In this document: piece after piece, positions 1-6,978 of the stretch | Numbering within the stretch: the first letter of the stretch is position 1 | Layout: each line of letters starts with the position of its first letter | Assembly: GCA_963589235.1 (NCBI GenBank) | Contig: CAVAJX010000113.1 | Coordinates: 1-23,585 of the forward strand | DNA: 23,585 nucleotides | DNA from: CAG-877 sp963589235 | GTDB lineage: Bacteria > Bacillota_I > Bacilli_A > RF39 > UBA660 | Reading direction: 5' to 3' | The notes under the pieces: model-generated | Seen by the model: the letters and a program-made list of their open reading frames with translations, nothing else | Told to the model about the DNA's origin: nothing | Databases searched by the model: none | Translations under genes and position numbers: made by a program

Positions 1-1
1 A

Positions 2-22
2 GAGAGAATTTTTAATTCTCTC
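2..22. other. AT-rich hairpin at the left edge
   Basis: A perfect 9-bp inverted repeat (2-10 against 14-22) encloses a 3-base loop. It is not followed directly by a T run on either strand, so it is not a clear terminator. It may belong to a gene or RNA outside the window. From 23 to 84 I see no gene, only a pyrimidine-rich tract at about 65-85 in front of the recX promoter. Confidence 0.4.
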
Positions 23-84
23 CGTTAAGTTTGCAAGTTTGTGATTTTATCCTGAGTGAGTAGCTTCTTTCTTTTCTTTTTTTT

Positions 85-93
85 TGCTATAAT
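85..93 (+). promoter_or_regulatory. Extended -10 promoter of recX
   Basis: TGC followed by TATAAT (88-93) is a perfect extended -10 element. No good -35 is visible in the pyrimidine tract upstream. Transcription should start near 100, giving a leader of only about 15 bases before the ATG at 115. Confidence 0.7.
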
Positions 94-114
94 GTAGATG
101 GGTGGGTGAGATGC

Positions 115-867
115 ATGAAGATATTAAAGTATAAAAAAATAAGTTCTGGTAAGTATCAAATTACTTTAGATGATAATAGAGAACTAAAATTATATGAAGA
201 TGTAATTTTAAAGTATGAGTTATTGTTGAAAAAAGATATTTCAGATGATATGCTTCCAGAAATAGAGGCCTATAATAATGAGTGTGATGTTTATTATGTT
301 GCTTTAAAAGCACTTAAGTCTAGATTTAAGAGTGCTTGGGAATTAAGAAAAATGTTACTTTCTAAGGAATATTCAAGTTCTTCTGTTGATATAGCTATAG
401 AAAAGTTAGAGAAACAAGGATATTTAAATGATCGTAGTTTTACAAAGGCATATATTAATAATCAAATAATTACTTCTTCTAAAGGACCTAATAGGATAAG
501 TAAAGATTTATCTGGAAAAGGAATTGATATGAGTATTATTTCAGATGAAATAGGTGTTTTTGAAGAGGATATACAAATTGAAAAAATTAATAAGATTATC
601 AGGACAGCTATAAAGAGTAATAGAAATAAGGGTGGAAATGTCTTAAAAAATAAAATTGTAAATGATTTAATTACTTCGGGATATTCTTATGAGGTTATTT
701 CTAAAGTAATTGATAGTTATAATTTTAATGATACTTCTGATATTGCGAAGAGAGAGTATGAGAAGTTGTATAAAAGATTAAGTAGAAAGTATTCTGGTAA
801 AGAATTGGAATATAAAATTAAAGAAAAATTATATCAAAAAGGACTTAGTTATGAAAAAGATTATTAA
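115..867 (+). CDS. recX: RecX family regulatory protein
   Basis: Recognised as RecX, the small cytoplasmic modulator that binds RecA filaments and limits recombinase activity. The protein is about 250 residues of helical three-helix repeats, close to the long Firmicutes form. The conserved segment LKSRFKSAWELRKML (from about residue 67) is followed by the typical IEKLEKQGYLNDRSFTKAY block. An in-frame GTG at 106 would add three residues, but GGTGAG at 105-110 sits four bases before the ATG at 115, the same spacing as at other starts here, so 115 is preferred. The 3' end overlaps the next gene by 17 bp, suggesting co-transcription. RecX is often beside recA, which is not in this window. Confidence 0.88.
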   Translation: MKILKYKKISSGKYQITLDDNRELKLYEDVILKYELLLKKDISDDMLPEIEAYNNECDVYYVALKALKSRFKSAWELRKMLLSKEYSSSSVDIAIEKLEKQGYLNDRSFTKAYINNQIITSSKGPNRISKDLSGKGIDMSIISDEIGVFEEDIQIEKINKIIRTAIKSNRNKGGNVLKNKIVNDLITSGYSYEVISKVIDSYNFNDTSDIAKREYEKLYKRLSRKYSGKELEYKIKEKLYQKGLSYEKDY

Positions 868-2275
868 GAAAAATTCTACGCTGATTTTACTTGGAATTTT
901 AGTGTTTACTTTTACTTTAGCTTTAGCTAGTTGTGTAAAAATTGATACTGATTTTTTATGGCATGTAAAAGCTGGACAATATATGATGAAACATGGTATT
1001 TTAAATACTGATGTATTTTCTTGGTATATGTATGGCAAAAGTTGGATGTCACATGAATGGTTATTTGAAATAATTATTTACAATTTGAGTAATTTATTAG
1101 GAAAGAGTTTTTATGTAGTATTTAGTTTTATTTGTATTGGGATTTTAGAATTGATTTTGTTTCTTTACAATAAAAATAATTATTTAAAGAATATTTTGTT
1201 TAGTTTATTATGGATTATTTTTGGCTTTATTTTAATCTTTTATGTACAGATTAGACCTCATTTAGTTAGTTATATATTTTTAGCTTTAACTACTTGGTTT
1301 TTATATGATTTGTATAAAAATGAGAGGTCTAGAAAAATATATTTTTTACCAGTACTATCTGTTCTTTGGTCTAATATTCATGGTGGATCTTGTAATTTAG
1401 GATATATATTTTGTTTTATCTTTTTGATTACGGGTTCATTTTCATTTAAGTTTTCAAAAATAGAAGCTAATAGAATTAGTAAGAAACAGATAATTAAGTA
1501 TTTATCTATGGCTCTTTTATCAATGATTTCTGTATGTATAAATATTCATGGTTTTAAGATGTTTTTATATCCATATCAAAATATGATGGATAGTTTAATG
1601 ATTTCTAATATATCTGAATGGATGCCGACTACACTTAATAATGTAAATAATTATCCATATTTTGTTTTGGCTGTTTTGATATTATTTGTATTTATCTTTA
1701 GTAAGAAAAAAATAGAATTAATGGATTTTGTTTTGTTTGGAGTATCATTATTTTTAGGACTTAAAAGTATTAGATTTTGGCCATATACATATATAATTAT
1801 GAGTTTTGTTATCTTTAATTATATTGGTAAGAGAAAGATGGATTCAGGTACTAATTTATGTATAGGACTTATTTCAATTTTATTATTGTTGTTTTCTATA
1901 GGTAATTATTGTAGGGATTATGATGATAATGCATATTTTTTGGATGATAAAGTAATTACTATTTTAAAAGAGGAGAAGCCTGAACGGTTATATAATATGT
2001 ATGATTATGGTGGTGTTCTTATTTATAATGATATTTTAGTTTTTGTAGATGGTAGGGCAGACTTATATTCTAAATATAATTATAAGGATTATTTAAATAT
2101 TTCTAAATTAAACGGAGATTATCCTAAGTTAATTGAAAAGTACGATTTTGATTATTTCTTAGTTTCTACTAATTATCCAATAAATACGTATTTAAAATAT
2201 TCTGATAAGTATGAACTTGTGTATGAAAATAAAGATAAAATCTTTGCTTTGTATAAAGAAAAAAGTGCTAAATGA
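851..2275 (+). CDS. GT-C-like polytopic membrane protein, putative glycosyltransferase
   Basis: A 474-residue integral membrane protein with roughly ten or more hydrophobic segments starting at about residue 10. The first extracytoplasmic loop carries TDFLWHVKAGQ (D34, W37, H38), a second Asp in NTDVFSW (D54) and SHEWLFE (H68, E69). This pattern is typical of uncharacterised GT-C-fold proteins related to lipid-linked sugar transferases. A C-terminal soluble part (from about residue 375) contains YDYGGVLIYND and FVDGRADLY, also seen in that group. The substrate cannot be told. It starts inside recX with GGA seven bases before the ATG and ends inside a terminator hairpin shared with prsA. The link to recX looks like operon economy, not shared function. 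Confidence 0.7.
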   Translation: MKKIIKKNSTLILLGILVFTFTLALASCVKIDTDFLWHVKAGQYMMKHGILNTDVFSWYMYGKSWMSHEWLFEIIIYNLSNLLGKSFYVVFSFICIGILELILFLYNKNNYLKNILFSLLWIIFGFILIFYVQIRPHLVSYIFLALTTWFLYDLYKNERSRKIYFLPVLSVLWSNIHGGSCNLGYIFCFIFLITGSFSFKFSKIEANRISKKQIIKYLSMALLSMISVCINIHGFKMFLYPYQNMMDSLMISNISEWMPTTLNNVNNYPYFVLAVLILFVFIFSKKKIELMDFVLFGVSLFLGLKSIRFWPYTYIIMSFVIFNYIGKRKMDSGTNLCIGLISILLLLFSIGNYCRDYDDNAYFLDDKVITILKEEKPERLYNMYDYGGVLIYNDILVFVDGRADLYSKYNYKDYLNISKLNGDYPKLIEKYDFDYFLVSTNYPINTYLKYSDKYELVYENKDKIFALYKEKSAK

Positions 2276-2288
2276 TTGGCACTTTTTT
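2259..2288. terminator. Bidirectional terminator between convergent genes
   Basis: A 10-bp perfect stem (2259-2268 against 2279-2288) with a 10-base loop gives A-rich and T-rich flanks on both strands. The TGA stop of the membrane protein gene (2273-2275) lies in the loop, and the hairpin's right edge reaches the prsA stop (2287-2289). One structure probably ends both transcripts. Confidence 0.85.
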
Positions 2289-3285
2289 AGCTTGAAGATT
2301 TAGAATTTTCAATTAACTTGTCCATGTATTCATTATATTGTTTTTCTAATTCATCATCTTTCCATGTTATTTTTTTACTTACTCTATATTTAACTAATGT
2401 TTGATAATATAGTGAATTGTCTTCTCCAAGTTTTTGTGTTGTTAGTTTTTCTTTAATTTCTGATTTGACTTTTTTTAGTTTGGCTTTTTCTTTCTCATCT
2501 ACTTTTAAGATTATATGGTATCCATATTGTGTTTTAACTGGTTCTTTAGTATATTCGCCTTTTTTTAATTCTCTAACAGCACTGGAAAATTCATCTACCA
2601 TGTCACTTGGTTGGAAGTATCCTAAATCTCCTCCATTTTCTTTAGTAGCTTCATCTGTTGAGTATTCTTTAGCAAGTTTTGCGAAGTCTTCGCCAGCATC
2701 TAATTTCTTGATTATTTTTTTAGCTTTCTTTAATGCTTTTTCTTCAGCCTCTTCTTTTTCTTCATCAGTAGCATCATCGTCTGTATCTATTGATATTAAT
2801 ATATGGCTTGCCTTAATTTCACCATAGATATTATCGTTATAGTAATCCTTTATTTCTTTATCAGTTAAGTTGTCACTGATATATTCTTTTACTGCTTTAT
2901 TTCTCTTATATTCTAGTCTTAACATTTCTTCTAGTTCTTCTTCTGAATTTACACCAAAGTATTGTTGTAGAATACTTGTATATGTATCTTCGTCTGAACC
3001 GTATGAACTTTTTAATTGAGATAATTGTTTTTCAATTGATTCATCTTCTTCATCATCTGTTTTATAAGTCTTATCTAATAACTTATGATCAATCATATCA
3101 ATTAGTGTCGCAATATTATCTTCTTTAATTTCATCATAATATTGATTTGATGTTATTTTGGCACCTTTTATTGATACTGCAGTATTTTCTCCATCCTTAA
3201 GCTCAACCTTTTTTCCACATCCTGTTAGGACTAATGAAATAGCCGCAAGAGAACTTAACGCTAAAAATAATTTATTGTTTTTCAT
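2287..3285 (-). CDS. prsA: PrsA-like lipoprotein foldase (parvulin peptidyl-prolyl isomerase)
   Basis: An extracytoplasmic peptidyl-prolyl cis-trans isomerase that helps exported proteins fold at the membrane-wall interface. Starting at 3285 the protein is 332 residues: a lipoprotein signal with LVLTGC, so Cys23 is the predicted lipid anchor; a charged helical N-domain; a parvulin domain at about 158-262 (IKASHILI, GGDLGYFQPSDMVDEF, TQYGYHIILKV); and a C-terminal helical part. Both chaperone and PPIase parts are present and the length is near that of PrsA. An upstream in-frame start would add 18 residues before the signal peptide. It is rejected because AGGGAGGA lies just before 3285 and the promoter falls inside the extension. 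The gene is monocistronic. Confidence 0.92.
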   Translation of the reverse strand: MKNNKLFLALSSLAAISLVLTGCGKKVELKDGENTAVSIKGAKITSNQYYDEIKEDNIATLIDMIDHKLLDKTYKTDDEEDESIEKQLSQLKSSYGSDEDTYTSILQQYFGVNSEEELEEMLRLEYKRNKAVKEYISDNLTDKEIKDYYNDNIYGEIKASHILISIDTDDDATDEEKEEAEEKALKKAKKIIKKLDAGEDFAKLAKEYSTDEATKENGGDLGYFQPSDMVDEFSSAVRELKKGEYTKEPVKTQYGYHIILKVDEKEKAKLKKVKSEIKEKLTTQKLGEDNSLYYQTLVKYRVSKKITWKDDELEKQYNEYMDKLIENSKSSS

Positions 3286-3310
3286 ATTTTTCCTCCCTAT
3301 ACACTTATTT

Positions 3311-3339
3311 ATAATAACAAAAAAAATAATTTCGTGCAA
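3311..3339 (-). promoter_or_regulatory. SigA-type promoter of prsA
   Basis: On the minus strand TTGCAC (3339-3334) is followed after 17 bases by TATTAT (3316-3311), preceded by TGT, an extended -10. The predicted start near 3304 gives a leader of about 19 bases that includes the AGGGAGGA site. Confidence 0.75.
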
Positions 3340-3358
3340 TAAATATGATAGATATATT

Positions 3359-3387
3359 CACACAAATTAGGGTTTTGCCATAAAATA
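3359..3387 (+). promoter_or_regulatory. Possible sporulation-sigma (SigK-like) promoter
   Basis: CACA (3359-3362), 16 bases, then CATAAAATA (3379-3387) matches the published SigK form mACm - 16/17 - CATAnnnTA. It lies just upstream of two tiny membrane-protein genes whose family is linked to sporulation. No comparably good SigA promoter is seen there. The motif is short in AT-rich DNA, so chance is a real alternative. Confidence 0.35.
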
Positions 3388-3418
3388 AGATGAAAGCATA
3401 AAAAAAGGAGGAAAAAAC

Positions 3419-3499
3419 ATGAATAATTGTGTATCTTCATCAGCTATCATTTTAGTATTATTTATTCTTTTAATCATTATTTTAGGTGCTTATATTTAA
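3419..3499 (+). CDS. Tiny YjcZ-like transmembrane protein (26 aa)
   Basis: An open frame of 26 codons preceded by a near-perfect ribosome binding site, AAAGGAGG at 3404-3411, seven bases before the ATG. The product is a short polar head (MNNCVSSS) followed by one hydrophobic helix, AIILVLFILLIIILGAYI. The LVLFILLIIILGAY core closely resembles the tiny single-helix proteins of the YjcZ family of spore-formers. That assignment is from memory of the family pattern. The next tiny gene starts 12 bases after its stop. The function of the family is poorly known; some members are forespore or coat associated. The strong SD and membrane composition argue that it is translated. Confidence 0.75.
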   Translation: MNNCVSSSAIILVLFILLIIILGAYI

Positions 3500-3511
3500 G
3501 GAGGTGTTATG

Positions 3512-3631
3512 ATGTCTTGTTCTGAAAATAATACAGTAACCGGTTGCAGAAGAGGCAATAACGGTTATTTAATAATAATTATTCTTTATATTTTACTTGC
3601 TATTATACTTGGAGGAATAGTTAGTTATTAA
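3512..3631 (+). CDS. Second tiny single-helix membrane protein (39 aa)
   Basis: AAGGAGGTG (3498-3506) overlaps the stop of the preceding tiny gene and lies at good distance from the ATG at 3512; the adjacent ATG at 3509 is too close. The 39-residue product has a soluble head with two Cys (SCSENNTVTGC), a basic RRGNNG turn and one hydrophobic helix (LIIIILYILLAIILGGIV) ending SY. The head-plus-helix layout and tandem position suggest it works with, or duplicates the role of, the 26-residue neighbour. A terminator follows at once, so the two genes form a tiny operon. No named family is claimed beyond a general resemblance to tiny sporulation membrane proteins. Confidence 0.7.
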   Translation: MSCSENNTVTGCRRGNNGYLIIIILYILLAIILGGIVSY

Positions 3632-3636
3632 TTTTT

Positions 3637-3668
3637 AGAGGTAAGAATTTATATTCTTATCTTTTTTT
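3637..3668 (+). terminator. Terminator of the tiny-gene operon
   Basis: TAAGAAT (3642-3648) pairs with ATTCTTA (3653-3659) over a 4-base loop. Outer G-U and A-U pairs extend the stem, and a seven-T run follows at 3662-3668. The run ends exactly where an upstream candidate start of the next gene lies, which is one reason to place that gene's start later. Confidence 0.8.
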
Positions 3669-3688
3669 ATGTTTTTTATTTTTGGGGA

Positions 3689-3694
3689 TATAAT
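3689..3694 (+). promoter_or_regulatory. -10 element of the CmpB-like gene
   Basis: A consensus TATAAT lies 17 bases before the ATG at 3711 and downstream of the earlier in-frame ATG at 3669. Transcription from it would start near 3701, inside any longer reading, so it supports the shorter protein. No convincing -35 is seen. Confidence 0.5.
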
Positions 3695-3710
3695 AATACT
3701 GGTGATATTA

Positions 3711-4208
3711 ATGTATTATTTAGATATGTTTTTTATTTGTTCTTTTCTTGGATATATAATGGAGACACTTTTAAAAACATTTGTTTTTCATGGTATGAAT
3801 AATGGAATACTTTTTGGACCTTGGATACCAATTTATGGACTTGGTGCTGTAATTATAGTTTTTATTACAGATTATATTTTTAAAGAGACTAAGTATAAGA
3901 GATGGACTAAAATATTTTTGACAGCTATTATTTCTGTTGTTGTTTTAACTATTATGGAATGGATAGCAGGTAATTTAATTGAAGTTTTAACTGGTAAAAT
4001 ATTTTGGGATTATAGTAGACTTAAATTTAATTTTGGACATTATATAGCATTAGAAATTAGTTTAGTCTGGCTTATTTTTATCTTTATATTTATGTATGTT
4101 ATTAGACCTTTAATAGATAAATTTATAAAAAAAATACCAACCTGGTTGACAATGTTGGCATTAATTTTATTTATTATTGATATTATTGTTACTTGTTTTC
4201 TAATTTAG
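3711..4208 (+). CDS. CmpB-family (PF06541-like) membrane protein
   Basis: A protein of about 165 residues with around five membrane segments. It has the hallmarks of the family named ABC_trans_CmpB or putative ABC transporter permease: SFLGYIMETLLK near the N-terminus, GPWIPIYGLGAV, EWIAGNLIEVLTGKIFWDYS, then NFGHYIALEISLVW. The name is historical; no ATPase partner is adjacent and the real function is unknown. An earlier ATG at 3669 has no ribosome binding site and abuts the previous terminator. The ATG at 3711 has GGTGAT four bases upstream and begins at the usual first helix. The last 20 bp overlap the convergent HIT gene and no terminator is visible between them. Confidence 0.8.
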   Translation: MYYLDMFFICSFLGYIMETLLKTFVFHGMNNGILFGPWIPIYGLGAVIIVFITDYIFKETKYKRWTKIFLTAIISVVVLTIMEWIAGNLIEVLTGKIFWDYSRLKFNFGHYIALEISLVWLIFIFIFMYVIRPLIDKFIKKIPTWLTMLALILFIIDIIVTCFLI

Positions 4209-4587
4209 TAAATACTTCTTCTACAGGTAATACTTTACTTTCATCATAAACGAAGTCGGCATTATCATCTTTATATCTTGGTATTAGATGAATATGGAAA
4301 TGTTTTATTTCTTGACCAAGGAAATTGTTTTCAGCAATAGTTAGTCCTTCACAATTAAGACGGTCTTTTAATAAGTCATATAAAGTATTTCTTGTTACTT
4401 CTAAGCTATGAGTTACTATTTTTTCATCAATGTCCATGATGTTAGTATAATGTTTTTTAGGTAATATTAATAAATGTCCATTAGTATTTGGATTAATATT
4501 CATTATTACTTTTATTAAATCATCTTCATATACAGTTCTTGATGGTATTTCACCAGCAATTATTTTACAAAATAAGCAATCAGTCAT
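4189..4587 (-). CDS. HIT family nucleotide hydrolase (HinT-like)
   Basis: A 132-residue histidine-triad protein. The catalytic signature HFHIHLIP gives H96, H98 (nucleophile) and H100. The N-terminus has CLFCKIIAGEIPS with C4 and C7, and GHLLILPKKHY supplies His residues that could complete the zinc site seen in Cys-containing HIT proteins. The fold binds nucleotides and typically hydrolyses purine phosphoramidates or dinucleotides in the cytoplasm. AAGGAGG precedes the ATG. It lies 11 bp downstream of the unknown minus-strand gene at 4599-5354, in the space holding its ribosome binding site, so the two are co-transcribed. Its end overlaps the convergent CmpB-like gene by 20 bp. The exact substrate cannot be told. 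Confidence 0.93.
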   Translation of the reverse strand: MTDCLFCKIIAGEIPSRTVYEDDLIKVIMNINPNTNGHLLILPKKHYTNIMDIDEKIVTHSLEVTRNTLYDLLKDRLNCEGLTIAENNFLGQEIKHFHIHLIPRYKDDNADFVYDESKVLPVEEVFTKLENK

Positions 4588-4598
4588 TTTGTTCCTCC

Positions 4599-5354
4599 TT
4601 AATTTAAATATTTATAAGTAATATTATTTTCTTTTAAAATATTACTGCTTTCATTTTTTATTATAGCACCAATGATATCATTTAGTAATGTAATATTTTC
4701 TATTTGTTCTGAAGTTAGGTTATTTACTTTTACACTTTTAGTTAAATCATTTGTGTTTGTTAGAGTTATTTGATAGTTTTTAGGAGTGATATTTTTATCT
4801 TTTAGTTTGGTATTTAAGTCGATTAGGCTTTTACCAATGGCACTAGTATTCCATTTGCTATTTATAGTTGTTTCTAGTGTATATACTTTTAAGTCTTTAA
4901 AACTATTTTTTGAAATTATATGTTTTTTTACTTGATCACTATATTTATCAAGGCTTTTTAAAAATATGATGTTGAAGTCTTGATGATAGGAGTCTTTTAG
5001 TTCTTTTTCTAGATTTTGTTCTAAAGTATTTATTAATGTTTTACCTTTAAGATAGTCTTCTTTATAGGTATCAGTTATTTTTTTACTGTTGTAGGTTACT
5101 ATGAAGTATAAATTTTTATTTTCTTTTGATTTTACTTTTAGAGTGTATTTTGTATTTTTGTATTTAGTATCATCAATAGAAAAGGTATTTATTTCATCTT
5201 TATATGTCTCATTTAAATAAGTAAGTAGTTTTTTATGTATTCTTGAGGCATAGTAAGGAGCTGATTTTTCATTTAATATTATGATTCCAAAGCAGACAAA
5301 GATAATAAATGTGAAAATAGCCATTTTTATTGTTAGTTTCTTTTGTTCTTTCAT
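4599..5354 (-). CDS. Unknown membrane-anchored extracytoplasmic protein
   Basis: A 251-residue protein with a short basic N-terminus, one membrane helix at about 9-28 (IKMAIFTFIIFVCFGIIIL) and a Lys-, Asn- and Thr-rich remainder with no further hydrophobic segment, so the bulk should face outward. There is no lipobox, and no Cys apart from one inside the helix. I recognise no family or catalytic motif. The tail (about 110-251) looks like two alpha-beta units, which is only an impression. The start has GGTGAT three bases before the ATG. It leads a two-gene unit with the HIT hydrolase 11 bp downstream. Functional linkage to that soluble hydrolase is not evident. Confidence 0.75.
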   Translation of the reverse strand: MKEQKKLTIKMAIFTFIIFVCFGIIILNEKSAPYYASRIHKKLLTYLNETYKDEINTFSIDDTKYKNTKYTLKVKSKENKNLYFIVTYNSKKITDTYKEDYLKGKTLINTLEQNLEKELKDSYHQDFNIIFLKSLDKYSDQVKKHIISKNSFKDLKVYTLETTINSKWNTSAIGKSLIDLNTKLKDKNITPKNYQITLTNTNDLTKSVKVNNLTSEQIENITLLNDIIGAIIKNESSNILKENNITYKYLN

Positions 5355-5369
5355 TGTATCACCAATTAT

Positions 5370-5398
5370 ATTTTATATTATAAATAGTTAAATTTCAA
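5370..5398 (-). promoter_or_regulatory. Promoter for the minus-strand pair 5354-4189
   Basis: On the minus strand TTGAAA (5398-5393), 17 bases, then TAAAAT (5375-5370). A consensus TATAAT at 5382-5377 overlaps it and could be used instead with a weaker -35. Either gives a short leader before the ATG at 5354. Confidence 0.5.
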
Positions 5399-5440
5399 TT
5401 ATTCATAATCTAAAATTTTAGGATATTTTGTTCTTTGGTA

Positions 5441-5469
5441 TTGTTTTGAAAGTTTATTTATGCTATTAT
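5441..5469 (+). promoter_or_regulatory. Promoter of the coiled-coil protein gene
   Basis: TTGTTT (5441-5446), 17 bases, then TATTAT (5464-5469) preceded by TGC, an extended -10. The start site would be near 5476, about 30 bases before the start codon. Confidence 0.65.
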
Positions 5470-5504
5470 TATGATGAGAATAAAATAGGTGGTGTAGAAT
5501 TATG

Positions 5505-6884
5505 ATGCAAGTTCAAAAGGGTCAAGTTAAATATAAAGATCGTAGTGATATTGTTTGTACGTATGGATGTATGGAAGATGGCAAGCAGTATTATTTTTTA
5601 GATGGAGAAAAATTAGGTAAAGGCCGTATTGTTGCATCTACAGCATTAGTAGAGGCTATTGATCCATTAGTTTTAGCGTCTAATATTGGTGTTATTGATA
5701 GTGATGGTAATGTTATTATTCCATTTGAGAATAAGGCAGTTAAGCCAATTGGTGAAGATGCAATGTTAGTTGAAGTTTCTAAACCAGTGACTCAAAGTGT
5801 TATTGAGGCTGCTGGTATGAGAAGAGATCCTTTAGCAGCTACTAAATTAGTTACAACACCTGCCGCTATTAAAGAAAAGATTAATGCGAAAATGGGTCCT
5901 AATGGAAGATTCCTTTTCAATGATCAATTTTCAGAAGCTACTGTTTATGATTTAGATGGTAATAATTTATTAGATAATAAACTATATAGTTTTATAGGAT
6001 ATAATAATGATGTTTTATATTTAGCAGGTAATACTGTTGATACTGATGTTGTTACTTATTCGTTGAAAGGTGAAGAAGTAACTCCTGAAGAAGTTGTTTC
6101 AGAAGAGGAAAATACTCCTGATACAGAAAGTTTAGATGTTAAATCTTTAGCTGTTCCAAAAGAGAAAATTGATGCCGCTATGGATGAAGCTGGAGAAAAT
6201 AATGAAGAAGATTTACTTCATCCAGTTGATTTTAAAGAAACATTAGTTGAAAATAATGATTTTCCAGAAGAGGCAGTAGAAGAAAATACTGAGGAAGTTG
6301 AAGAAGAAACTGATACTAATGATGACTTTGTAGAAAAAGAAGAAAAAATTGTTATACCTGAACCTGTAGTACCAGCAGTTGAGACTAAGAGAGTTTCATT
6401 ATTTAAAAATAAGGCTAGAGAAATAGAAGAAGAAAATGATGAAGAAGTAGATGTTGATAATAGTCATTCATTATTTACGGGTATGTCATTAAGTAATGAT
6501 GATAATGATACTGATTTAGGAGATAACATTATAGAAGATACAGCTGAGGTTATGTCTAGTTTAATAAGTCAAAATAAAGAACAAAAAGAAATTATTGCTA
6601 GTCAAGATGAACAGATCGAAAGCTTAATGAAATTTAAGAGAAAAGCATTTGAAGAGAATAGAACTTTAGTTGAATCTGGTGAGGCTTTAAGAAAGAAAGT
6701 TAGAGTTTTAGAAAAAGAAAATGATAGACTTAATGATACTGTTTCAAGACTAGAAGCTGAGATTAGTGCTTTAAAAGGACAAGTTGCTGGTAAAGGTGAT
6801 TTAGCTAAATTAATAGCAGATGCTAAAAACTTGTTAGGTGATGATAATAGTATTAATGATAAAGGGTTAGGAAGAGCTGCATAA
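5505..6884 (+). CDS. Unknown acidic coiled-coil protein
   Basis: About 459 residues; two consecutive ATGs occur (5502, 5505) behind AGGTGGTG and the second is listed. Three zones are visible. The first (about 1-190) is a beta-rich globular domain with short repeats such as GVIDSDGNVIIPFE, resembling but not clearly being WG or KWG-type repeats. The second (about 190-340) is very Glu- and Asp-rich low-complexity sequence. The third (about 345-440) is heptad-like helical sequence (SLISQNKEQKEIIASQDEQI and later VRVLEKENDRLNDTVSRLEA) predicted to form a coiled coil. No signal peptide or membrane helix is seen, so it is probably cytoplasmic. The layout suggests a scaffold or cell-organisation protein, but I assign no function. 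It is monocistronic. Confidence 0.8.
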   Translation: MQVQKGQVKYKDRSDIVCTYGCMEDGKQYYFLDGEKLGKGRIVASTALVEAIDPLVLASNIGVIDSDGNVIIPFENKAVKPIGEDAMLVEVSKPVTQSVIEAAGMRRDPLAATKLVTTPAAIKEKINAKMGPNGRFLFNDQFSEATVYDLDGNNLLDNKLYSFIGYNNDVLYLAGNTVDTDVVTYSLKGEEVTPEEVVSEEENTPDTESLDVKSLAVPKEKIDAAMDEAGENNEEDLLHPVDFKETLVENNDFPEEAVEENTEEVEEETDTNDDFVEKEEKIVIPEPVVPAVETKRVSLFKNKAREIEEENDEEVDVDNSHSLFTGMSLSNDDNDTDLGDNIIEDTAEVMSSLISQNKEQKEIIASQDEQIESLMKFKRKAFEENRTLVESGEALRKKVRVLEKENDRLNDTVSRLEAEISALKGQVAGKGDLAKLIADAKNLLGDDNSINDKGLGRAA

Positions 6885-6894
6885 GCTCTTTTTT
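6872..6894 (+). terminator. Terminator overlapping the stop codon
   Basis: AAGAGCT (6872-6878) pairs with AGCTCTT (6884-6890) over a five-base loop and runs into six Ts. The TAA stop (6882-6884) sits at the loop edge, so the hairpin includes the last codons of the gene. Confidence 0.8.
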
Positions 6895-6941
6895 AATTTT
6901 TTTTATTTTCCGACCATTTTTCAACAAATTTTTAGATTTTT

Positions 6942-6950
6942 TGGTATAAT
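6942..6950 (+). promoter_or_regulatory. Extended -10 promoter of the suf operon
   Basis: TGG followed by TATAAT (6945-6950) with no strong -35. The predicted start is near 6957, about 22 bases before the sufC ATG. I found no obvious Fur or IscR-type palindrome in the short upstream region (6895-6978), though a weak site could be missed. Confidence 0.7.
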
Positions 6951-6978
6951 ATATGTTGTTGACTGGAGAGATGCATTT

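Noticed and set aside
1..84. Possible 3' end of a structured RNA gene at the left edge
   Set aside because: One hairpin and a T-rich tract are visible, but no tmRNA, SRP, RNase P, 6S or tRNA signature could be matched in the short stretch present.
829..1038. Minus-strand open frame of 69 codons
   Set aside because: Antisense to the recX end and the start of the GT-C-like gene, with no ribosome binding site and no recognisable motif.
2417..2827. Plus-strand open frame of 136 codons antisense to prsA
   Set aside because: Ser/Phe-rich composition is the expected complement of the Lys/Glu-rich prsA coding strand. No plausible start site.
3158..3370. Plus-strand open frame covering the prsA start and promoter
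   Set aside because: It is antisense to the lipoprotein signal sequence and the prsA promoter and has no ribosome binding site.
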